Positions 1-6,059 of a stretch of DNA of 20,070 nt are shown here, piece after piece. Source of the stretch: an uncultured Sulfurovum sp. (lineage in GTDB: Bacteria > Campylobacterota > Campylobacteria > Campylobacterales > Sulfurovaceae); NCBI GenBank assembly GCA_947311605.1, contig CAMZLC010000037.1, forward strand, positions 1 through 20,070. Direction: 5' to 3'. Every line of letters begins with the position of its first letter. Within the stretch, counting starts at the first letter, position 1. The position numbers and the translations under genes were made by a program. The notes below the pieces were generated by a model that was not told the DNA's origin, searched no databases, and was given only the letters and a program-made list of their open reading frames with translations.

Positions 1-1719
1 CGCCATGACCTGAGGAGGGAAACTGTTGGACATACTTTTTAGATCAGCTTTGTTCAAGACCAGTTTGCCGTCCGCCTGGAGAAAGGCGAGAAGCTGCATG
101 GCAGACATAGGGCTGCTCAGCTTCACGCTATTTTTTGCCAATGTCGCATCCAGATCCAACTGCATCTTGCCATAATCCACTTTAGCCTCAGCGATCTTGA
201 TCCTCTCTATCGACAGAGGCGAATACGCCTGACTAAAACCATCATTGACCATTCTCATCCCGATAGCTATGAGCTTCTGCTTCTCTTCAGCTGTAGGCTC
301 TGTCTGTGTCGGATGCATAGCCAGATCGCCGGCAAACTCCATAAATCCAGGAATAAGATTATACAGTTTACTGACCTGTGTGCCAAATTTCAGTTCTTTG
401 AGCGCAAAGAGCGTCTCTCCTTTGATCTCGTCTGTGACAGTGATACCCTTGATCGTCGTCAGACCCTTGAAGTCATAGGTATCCGTAAAGGCAACCGTGC
501 CCTTTTCCCTGATCGCTTCGGCCTTGAATTGTTTGCGCTTGCCCACGGGACCAGCCTTGCCGTCTATGGATGCGATAGAGAGGAGATAGTCGATACCCAT
601 ACCGCGTGAAAACATATCTCCCATGATCTTCATCGTATTTTGGATACTTTGGTTGCTCTCCTTTTGCGGGGTAGATGCCAGCGTATAGAGTGCTTTGATG
701 AGAGATTCGTCGATATTTTTTGCCGTGACTTCCATGTTGAGATCATTGAGAGAGACGGTCATAGGTTTCTCATCGCCTTCATGCTTGATCCCTATAGTAC
801 CTATTTTGAAAGAGCCGACACTTTGCATTTTTCCTGCTTTGGCCGTGCTGACTGTTTGGAGCCTCCACTCTTCTGAATGTACAGTAGTACTTGTGTTCTC
901 TTTCTTTTCTTCAAAAGAAAAGGAGGGGAAGTGACAGGCTATCTCTCCTAGATAACTGTTGCTCTTGTCCACACCACAGCTGCCGTTGCCGTAGGAGAAT
1001 CGTGCTGTCTTGATGGCTGTCTGGTTGTTGTCAGTAGTATAGTTGGTATCGACCTGATAGTGGAATATGCCGAAATCCAGATGCATCTTGCTTGCCGGAT
1101 CCTGCTTGGTCGGCATTTTGTCGATGATCGCTTTTGCACCCTTGAGTGATACTTTTGTCGTCTTTTTACCCGCTGTCAACTGGCTGTCGATATCCTTGAT
1201 GGCTACTTCTTTGAGTATATCTTTGTCACCATAGGTGAGGTAGGCACCAAGTGCCTGTTTCTGAGCAAGTGACCTGACGGGCTCCTTCTCCTTGCCACTT
1301 CCGACAAAATAGACAAAGACACTCTGCGGCTTGTTCTCTGCATACTTTGCCCAGTCCACATCCATCGCAAAATGTTTCATGTTGCTCAGAAGCTTGACAA
1401 ATATCTTGCGGTCTCTAGGCGAGGTGTTGCCTGCATTCAGCCACATGAGCAGTGCCTGCACACTCTTCTGTGTGTCTTTGACTTCTATCAGGTAGTGCGC
1501 CTGCATTTCGCTGTCGGCTGTACGGTTGATATTCAGCCCATATTGCTTCATGGCAGTCAATTTTGTCTCAAATACCTTTTTTCTGGCAGCGGTATCTATA
1601 TGCTTGGTTACGGCACTGTCTGCACTGGCCGTTTGCGCCTTATTCTTGTCTTTTCCGCACCCGGTCGCAGCCAATACGAGCACCGCTGCCACTACTGTGC
1701 CAAAGAGTAATTTTTTCAT
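1..1719 (-). CDS. YdgA/DUF945-family lipoprotein (3' end beyond window)
   Basis: The minus-strand frame is open from the ATG at 1717-1719 to the window edge, giving 573 codons with no stop, so the C-terminus is missing. The N-terminus is a lipoprotein signal: two Lys, a hydrophobic stretch, then LAATGC with the lipid-acceptor Cys at residue 21. The mature protein is therefore probably anchored to a membrane and exposed to the periplasm. A Shine-Dalgarno AAGGA (1726-1730) lies 6 nt before the ATG. The body is long, hydrophilic and rich in alternating beta-type segments (for example the SLNDLNMEVTAK region). The visible end, with a KLVLNKADLKSM-type stretch, resembles the C-terminal part of the YdgA/YihF (DUF945) family, whose function is unknown. 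E. coli YdgA is about 500 residues, so this one is longer. The family assignment rests on overall resemblance. The gene is transcribed away from the hydrolase across a 132-bp spacer. Confidence 0.75.
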   Translation of the reverse strand, partial: MKKLLFGTVVAAVLVLAATGCGKDKNKAQTASADSAVTKHIDTAARKKVFETKLTAMKQYGLNINRTADSEMQAHYLIEVKDTQKSVQALLMWLNAGNTSPRDRKIFVKLLSNMKHFAMDVDWAKYAENKPQSVFVYFVGSGKEKEPVRSLAQKQALGAYLTYGDKDILKEVAIKDIDSQLTAGKKTTKVSLKGAKAIIDKMPTKQDPASKMHLDFGIFHYQVDTNYTTDNNQTAIKTARFSYGNGSCGVDKSNSYLGEIACHFPSFSFEEKKENTSTTVHSEEWRLQTVSTAKAGKMQSVGSFKIGTIGIKHEGDEKPMTVSLNDLNMEVTAKNIDESLIKALYTLASTPQKESNQSIQNTMKIMGDMFSRGMGIDYLLSIASIDGKAGPVGKRKQFKAEAIREKGTVAFTDTYDFKGLTTIKGITVTDEIKGETLFALKELKFGTQVSKLYNLIPGFMEFAGDLAMHPTQTEPTAEEKQKLIAIGMRMVNDGFSQAYSPLSIERIKIAEAKVDYGKMQLDLDATLAKNSVKLSSPMSAMQLLAFLQADGKLVLNKADLKSMSNSFPPQVMA

Positions 1720-1725
1720 CTATTG

Positions 1726-1815
1726 TCCTTCATCTGTTTTGCTGCAAGTAAACAATAAAAACTTGAGTTTTCCTCTGCCATTCTTAAGGAATATGCCCGA
1801 CTCTTAAGGTATACT
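1726..1815. promoter_or_regulatory. Divergent spacer with tandem TCTTAAGG repeats and a -10
   Basis: TCTTAAGG occurs twice in the same direction, at 1782-1789 and 1802-1809, exactly 20 bp (about two helical turns) apart, each followed by a near-identical NATA. The second copy abuts TATACT (1810-1815), a good -10 for the rightward hydrolase gene, which would place a start near 1822. No TTGACA-like -35 is seen. The repeats could be a regulator site at the -35/-10 of the hydrolase promoter. The SD of the leftward lipoprotein gene is at 1726-1730; I cannot place a convincing -10 for that gene. Confidence 0.4.
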
Positions 1816-1851
1816 ATTTTGATAATAAATTATATTATATAAGGAAGTCTA

Positions 1852-2589
1852 ATGAAAAAGTTTTTATTTTCCATACTGATGCTCGGGATACTCTCTCCTC
1901 TCACTGCCGCTAAAATCACAAAAAAGGTCTGCGAAACACAGAAAGGCACCTTCATCTTCGCCGGAGGTGAATGTATCGAGTATGCCGCCATAGAGGGAGA
2001 AAGAAAAAATGCACTGACCGTCATCGTGCACGGTACCTGGAAGGCAGGCACCGATATACTCGCACGCTATACGCCCTTTGCCGAGACGATCAATCTGACC
2101 ACAGACATCACGACTGTCGCAGTCGCGCTGCCAGGATACTCCCGCTCCTCTACCAATCATCTCCATGCACTCTCGCACAAAGGTACAGAGAAGCCTTTTG
2201 CCACCCAAGCATACGTCCAGTTCTTGGATCAGCTCATTCAGGCACTTAAGAAGCGTTATCATGCAGATACTGTTAACTATATCGGACACTCTGCCGGTGC
2301 CAGCATGGGTGCCACACTGACAGGCTATCATCCCGGGTTGATCAGTCATATAGCGCTGGCGGGGGGCAGATACCGCGCCCGTGGTGCAGAGCACGCCAAA
2401 GGACTGATATTTGTCGATGATTACATGGACAGACTGGACAAAAAAACCCAGTATCTTTTGATCTACGGCAGCAAGGACACTATTTCCAGACCCCGTATCA
2501 GCAAGGATTTTTATGCGCTGGCTAAAAAGCAGACCTGGATGTCGCACTGGTGGAGGTCGAAGATGCAAGACATCTGGATCTCGATATGA
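1852..2589 (+). CDS. Exported alpha/beta hydrolase, C-terminus frameshifted
   Basis: A 245-codon frame starts at ATG 1852 behind AAGGA (1841-1845, 6-nt spacer). Residues 1-20 form a signal peptide (KK, hydrophobic core, LTAA), so the product is probably periplasmic. An alpha/beta-hydrolase core follows: VHGTW (59-63) as oxyanion region, nucleophile elbow GHSAG with Ser147, and YGSKDT with Asp209 as the likely acid of the triad. From about residue 227 the frame ends in a low-quality tail (WMSHWWRS...). The -1 frame carries a normal family C-terminus including a His, ending at 2630. The gene thus appears to have lost one base, probably in the A-run at 2524-2528. As read here, the product would lack its catalytic His. 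The substrate is unknown; the family includes dienelactone hydrolases, lipases and esterases. Sequencing error or a genuine pseudogene are both possible. Confidence 0.8.
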   Translation: MKKFLFSILMLGILSPLTAAKITKKVCETQKGTFIFAGGECIEYAAIEGERKNALTVIVHGTWKAGTDILARYTPFAETINLTTDITTVAVALPGYSRSSTNHLHALSHKGTEKPFATQAYVQFLDQLIQALKKRYHADTVNYIGHSAGASMGATLTGYHPGLISHIALAGGRYRARGAEHAKGLIFVDDYMDRLDKKTQYLLIYGSKDTISRPRISKDFYALAKKQTWMSHWWRSKMQDIWISI

Positions 2590-2630
2590 CCGACACCTCC
2601 GTAGAGGCGATCGAAAAAATGCTGGAGTAG
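2526..2630 (+). other. Out-of-frame C-terminal end of the alpha/beta hydrolase
   Basis: Reading from 2526 in the -1 frame gives K-A-D-L-D-V-A-L-V-E-V, then EDARHLDLD, then a helix ending at TAG 2628-2630. This has the usual last beta strand, catalytic His and final helix of an alpha/beta hydrolase. Adding one A to the five at 2524-2528 joins it to the upstream frame as a 259-residue protein with His241 completing Ser147/Asp209. The restored stop leaves a single base before the convergent glycosyltransferase stop (2632), a plausible natural gene end. Confidence 0.75.
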
Positions 2631-2631
2631 G

Positions 2632-3753
2632 CTATCTCTCTTCTACCAGCTGATCCATTGTTTCGGCCAATTCCTGCGCCAGTATTTGATAGTTTCTATC
2701 GAGCTCGAGAAGTTTCTCCTGACCATTGTTTCCCACTTCGCTTAGTTTTTCCCGAGGCAGGGAAATCAGCTCTTCGAGCGATCGGGTGATCTCCTGCGTA
2801 TCAAAGGGAGCAAAGAAAGCTTCATCCTCTGAAAATATGGAATGGTTTTTGTTGTTGGAGGTCATCAGTGTAGGCAAGGCGCAATCATAATAGCTGATAA
2901 CCTTGTTTGCAATGACCGTATCGAAGAACTTTAGATTCGGCAACATAGCTATGCCTACATCACTCTTGTTTATCGCCTCTCTCAACTCATCCCGCGTATA
3001 GACGGCTTCATGCACCGTAATGCTGTTTTTAATGGTGGGGTAGAGGCGCAGTAGGGTATTGATATACTCCTTCTTCTTGGTAATGATATTGAGATGCCAT
3101 GTATCCTTATCGATCGCTTCAAAAGCATCCAGAACCGTGTCGAAGCTACGCAAAGGACCGATAGAACCCGCATGCACGAAAGTAGTTTTCTTATTGTCGG
3201 AAAACTGATGGTGCTTGATCGTATCAGGATCAAGTCCCGCCGAAACAGAGAAAGATTTGGTAGTAATATCCGGATAAAATGCTTGATGTGCCTCCACAGA
3301 CGAGGGCAGGAATAGGTCACATTGGTTGGCCAGCGTGTCTCTTTCTGCTATTTTGCGCTTATAGAGCAACCTTTTATACATGGCAGAAGGCGAATATCCA
3401 CTCACCCCTTCCAGGGCATGGTGTTTCTTGGGATAGGATATCCTATAGCCCACCTTGTAACCAAATTCTTCCTTATGCTTGAGTACATTTTTCAAGACAT
3501 CCTTCTTGTTCCGCACCATCACAAAGTCATACTGCGAAGGATCACTCCCTGTGCTCAGGTAGCTCATGATCTTATCGCAATCTTTTTTGGGTACAACCAA
3601 GTGGTTGCCTTTTCTTTGGAAGCTGTGTTTGTATCTCGTGATAAAGACAATATCCACCTCCCAATACTCTCTCAAGTGCTTATCAAACAGTGATGATATT
3701 GTGCCATTGTCACTGTACTCTTCCTGGTCAGTGATATAAAGTAACTTATGCAT
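2632..3753 (-). CDS. Glycosyltransferase, GT-B fold (GT4-like)
   Basis: A 373-residue cytoplasmic protein with the two-lobed plan of GT-B enzymes. The N-terminal half begins with the strand HKLLYITDQ and contains a basic stretch with SGYSPSAMYKRLLYKRK (about 118-134). The C-terminal half starts around residue 190 at the acceptor/donor linker-type motif FVHAGSIGPLRSFDTVLDAF and ends with the sugar-nucleotide-binding-type region NKVISYYDCALPTLM followed by a SIFSEDEAFFAPFD stretch. It probably transfers a sugar from an NDP- or GDP-sugar to a surface glycan, but donor and acceptor cannot be read. The start ATG (3751-3753) overlaps the last 8 bp of mqo and has a strong SD AGGAGG at 3760-3765 inside mqo, so translation is coupled. 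No other glycan genes are near, which is odd for this class. It converges on the hydrolase with one base between stops. Confidence 0.8.
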   Translation of the reverse strand: MHKLLYITDQEEYSDNGTISSLFDKHLREYWEVDIVFITRYKHSFQRKGNHLVVPKKDCDKIMSYLSTGSDPSQYDFVMVRNKKDVLKNVLKHKEEFGYKVGYRISYPKKHHALEGVSGYSPSAMYKRLLYKRKIAERDTLANQCDLFLPSSVEAHQAFYPDITTKSFSVSAGLDPDTIKHHQFSDNKKTTFVHAGSIGPLRSFDTVLDAFEAIDKDTWHLNIITKKKEYINTLLRLYPTIKNSITVHEAVYTRDELREAINKSDVGIAMLPNLKFFDTVIANKVISYYDCALPTLMTSNNKNHSIFSEDEAFFAPFDTQEITRSLEELISLPREKLSEVGNNGQEKLLELDRNYQILAQELAETMDQLVEER

Positions 3754-5101
3754 GGGTGTCCTCCTCGACTAAATCTTGATCAAATCGTGCTGCATCAAAT
3801 GTTTTGCCTAGATAGGCACAGATTTTTTCTACATCACGCTGGGCATTCCCCAGACAGGATGTCGCACCGGGAGAAGGTGTCATGTTGAAGATAATCCCCT
3901 CTCCGGTATCGATAGAGGCTTCTCCCAACATGAGCTTCTGGTTTGTCTTGTCCAAAATCTGCCCTCTGACACCTCCGAAGCCTTTGGCGTACTCAATATC
4001 CTCTGCCTGCAAGGAAGGGATAATTTTTCTGGCATCTTTCAAGAAGGCTCGCTTCCCGAGATAGGGCACCTCGAAAAGAAAGTTTCTCAAGATGTAGTTT
4101 CGGATATCTTTGTCTTTGAGTAGATTTACAAATATCCTGACGATATTCATATCAAGCCGCAGTGTCTTGAAGAAGTCTAGATAAGTACCCTTCCTGAAAC
4201 GCTCAAGCTTGGGCAATACCAAGGCCGTCGGACCAAATCTGGTGTGGTCATCCAGCGTAATATCCGGATCCCCGTGCAGTGCCGCAAATGGCAGTTTGGG
4301 GTTTTGCACCATATAGACTTTGCCTACGAGTATGCGCTTGTGCGCCTTATAGAAACTCCCTGCCATAGGCAGTTGACCATAATCCAGCCCATACCCCATT
4401 TGGTGTGCCAAAAACAGACTGTGCGCTCCTGCATTGGCAATCACCATTTTGGCCTGAAAATGCCTGCCATCCTTTGTCTCCAAATGGAAAATGCCATCTT
4501 TTTTCTCTATCTTGCTTACTTGTGCATCGAAAAAGACATCTGCCTGAATCTCTTTATTCAGCTTGGCATTCTCTATAAAGGAGTCGCTCAGTGCTTTGAA
4601 ATTGGCGGTGGTGTACTGATCCTTGGCACCGACACCGACGATCTCTTCATTTCTGCCACGCCCCTTCTCGTCAAAGATAAGTGCCGGCTCTATCTTTTCC
4701 AAATCCTCTTTGTTATAAAGTTCAAGATAGGGATATAACACCTTGAACTCTTCGTAGCGCTTGGTCATAAAACGACACTCGTCGTACCCAATACCTATCG
4801 CCATCTTTTGGTGCTTGAACATGATCTTGTTTTCATAGCCATGCTGCAGGCAGTACTTCTCTATCATTTTTGCCGTGCGCTGCACATGCTTGGCCTTGTC
4901 CAGCGTATAATTTGTCTCTATATCCCCACAGTGAATGGTTTGAGAGTTAGCTGTTGCATTGGAGTTAAGCATGGCAATCTCGGAATATTTTTCCAAGAGT
5001 GCAATCTTGCTCAGATCTGTATAGTAACTCAGCTCATAGAAAAGAGCCGCTCCCGAAACACCGCCGCCAACGATCAGAACTTCATAGATTTCTGTCTCCA
5101 T
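3746..5101 (-). CDS. mqo: Malate:quinone oxidoreductase
   Basis: FAD-dependent, membrane-associated dehydrogenase that oxidises malate to oxaloacetate and passes electrons to the quinone pool. In Campylobacterota it often replaces or supplements NAD malate dehydrogenase in the TCA cycle. The 451-residue length equals the Helicobacter pylori enzyme (about 450). The N-terminal dinucleotide fold shows GGGVSGAA (Gly12, Gly14, Gly17). Family signatures follow: NSQTIHCGDIETNYT (about 53-67), LPMAGSFY, VQNPKLPFAALHGDPD, GPTALVLPKLER, KIIPSL and a C-terminal FAD-contact motif NMTPSPGATSCLGNA. All are nearly identical to the Helicobacter sequence as I recall it. The SD is modest (AAGG/GAG in the 20 nt before ATG 5099-5101). 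The gene shares its 3' end with a glycosyltransferase. Its upstream region (5102-5267) carries two hairpins and a possible -10. Confidence 0.95.
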   Translation of the reverse strand: METEIYEVLIVGGGVSGAALFYELSYYTDLSKIALLEKYSEIAMLNSNATANSQTIHCGDIETNYTLDKAKHVQRTAKMIEKYCLQHGYENKIMFKHQKMAIGIGYDECRFMTKRYEEFKVLYPYLELYNKEDLEKIEPALIFDEKGRGRNEEIVGVGAKDQYTTANFKALSDSFIENAKLNKEIQADVFFDAQVSKIEKKDGIFHLETKDGRHFQAKMVIANAGAHSLFLAHQMGYGLDYGQLPMAGSFYKAHKRILVGKVYMVQNPKLPFAALHGDPDITLDDHTRFGPTALVLPKLERFRKGTYLDFFKTLRLDMNIVRIFVNLLKDKDIRNYILRNFLFEVPYLGKRAFLKDARKIIPSLQAEDIEYAKGFGGVRGQILDKTNQKLMLGEASIDTGEGIIFNMTPSPGATSCLGNAQRDVEKICAYLGKTFDAARFDQDLVEEDTHA

Positions 5102-5267
5102 TGTATCACTCGCCTTTGTGAAAGTAGTTTGTCCTCACAGTGCTTATGCATAAAGTAATCAGTATTTTTGAATACTTTCATGCATCTAAATAAACACTAT
5201 TTAGCAACTACAAGTATAGCCCTCTTATCCTCATTGCTACTTTAATTCTGTCTCCCAAAATCCTGAT
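5102..5267 (-). promoter_or_regulatory. mqo upstream region with two palindromes and a -10
   Basis: In this 166-bp spacer TATACT on the minus strand (5213-5218) is a plausible -10 for mqo, without a clear -35. Downstream of it lie two inverted repeats. One is CTAAATA/TATTTAG (5186-5192 / 5198-5204), a perfect 7-bp stem with a 5-nt loop. The other is AGTATT/AATACT (5161-5166 / 5171-5176), a 6-bp stem with a 4-nt loop, itself flanked on both sides by ATGCAT. They would lie in the 5' leader if the -10 is right, or act as operator palindromes. No U-run follows either one in the minus direction, so they are not simple terminators. Confidence 0.4.
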
Positions 5268-5819
5268 CTAGCAAAAAGTAGACAGCGTCCCCTCTCGTAC
5301 AGTCTTATAGCTCTCGTCGCCCACAAGCTGTCTGATGATCTCCAGCCCAAAGCAGATCGCAGTGCCAGGCCCCTGAGAGGTGATCACTTTTTCATCTATG
5401 ACGACTTTTTCATCGGCTACTCTGTCTGCCGGACGGATCTGCTCCTCCACAGAGGGGTAGCAGGTATATCGTTGACTCAGGACGCCTGCCACATGCAGCG
5501 CATAAGGTGCGGCGCACATCGCTGCTACCCATTTGCCGTCACTGGCAAATTTTTTGATCATCGTCTGTGCCAGAGGATTTTCTGCCAGACGATGGGTACC
5601 ATCCCAGCCACCGGGCAGGACGATCGCATCATAGTCATCCGGAAAGGCCACCTTGAGCGCGATGTTTGCCTGGAGAGTAATGCCATTAGCTCCGGTGACC
5701 AGTTCACCGTCAATATAGGCACTGTGCACCTCCACCCCGCCACGCCTCAAGATATCAATAATAGAAACCGCCTCTATCTCCTCAAAACCCTCTGCCAGTA
5801 ATACCAATGCTGCTGCCAT
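5268..5819 (-). CDS. DJ-1/PfpI family protein (YajL-like)
   Basis: A 183-residue single-domain protein of the usual DJ-1/YajL length. It begins with the strand AAALVLLAEGFEEIEAV, whose Glu residues correspond to the conserved acid that hydrogen-bonds the reactive Cys. It has LPGGWDGT (68-75) and the nucleophile-elbow Cys in AAMCAAPYAL (Cys102), then ITSQGPGTA and the family C-terminal segment EGTLSTFC. DJ-1 homologues are cytoplasmic and protect against oxidative or carbonyl stress. Deglycase, glyoxalase III and chaperone activities have been proposed, and none can be assigned from sequence. Its SD AAGGAG lies about 6 nt before the ATG, and it has an extended -10 promoter (5855-5860). It is followed by mqo in the same direction after 166 bp with separate promoter signals, so co-transcription is possible but not needed. 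Confidence 0.92.
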   Translation of the reverse strand: MAAALVLLAEGFEEIEAVSIIDILRRGGVEVHSAYIDGELVTGANGITLQANIALKVAFPDDYDAIVLPGGWDGTHRLAENPLAQTMIKKFASDGKWVAAMCAAPYALHVAGVLSQRYTCYPSVEEQIRPADRVADEKVVIDEKVITSQGPGTAICFGLEIIRQLVGDESYKTVREGTLSTFC

Positions 5820-5854
5820 GCGCTACTCCTTGTCAATAAAATGGACGAAAAGGT

Positions 5855-5863
5855 ATTATAGCA
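5855..5863 (-). promoter_or_regulatory. Extended -10 promoter of the DJ-1 gene
   Basis: On the minus strand the sequence reads TGC-TATAAT, a perfect -10 hexamer (5855-5860) with the TGn extension, preceded by a T-rich stretch as in campylobacterotan sigma-70 promoters. The start would fall near 5848, about 28 nt before the ATG, leaving room for the AAGGAG SD. The same bases read TATTAT on the plus strand (5854-5859), so the site could also fire rightward. Confidence 0.6.
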
Positions 5864-5882
5864 AAAATAGGGCAAAAGGGTA

Positions 5883-6029
5883 CATTGCGCAGCCAATGGA
5901 GCATCATCGATTCACCTAAGGGTGAACCTACCCAGCGGAAATACCCTTGAGGTGTCGATACTTTGCAAACACCCATGCACTAAGCCTTTGCAGAATATTA
6001 GGCGATTCTAATGCATAATTTGAGATAAT
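5883..6029. promoter_or_regulatory. Structured divergent spacer: competing inverted repeats
   Basis: No gene is seen between the DJ-1 and kinase genes (5820-6059). The spacer holds several inverted repeats: CATTG/CAATG (5883-5887 / 5894-5898); TTCACC-TAAG-GGTGAA (5911-5926); a 16-bp imperfect stem between 5906-5923 and 5943-5959 with two small bulges and a 19-nt loop; GGGT/ACCC (5920-5923 / 5930-5933); and ATTAG/CTAAT (5997-6001 / 6008-6012). Three of these share bases and cannot form together. GATAAT (6024-6029) is a possible -10 for the kinase gene. Whether the element is RNA or a DNA operator cannot be told from sequence. Confidence 0.45.
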
Positions 6030-6059
6030 GGAGCCAAAAACCACACCTCAGGATGTATC

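Noticed and set aside
2523..2530. Programmed -1 frameshift signal in the hydrolase
   Set aside because: The heptamer is T AAA AAG rather than A AAA AAG, and I see no strong stem-loop or SD stimulator around it. A lost base is simpler.
1864..2568. 234-codon minus-strand open frame opposite the hydrolase
   Set aside because: Cys-rich, low-complexity antisense translation with no SD. The plus strand has a signal peptide and catalytic motifs.
5920..5950. TPP-riboswitch-like GGGTGAACCT...ACCC string
   Set aside because: The required CTGAGA segment and the second helical arm are absent, and the downstream genes are not thiamine genes.
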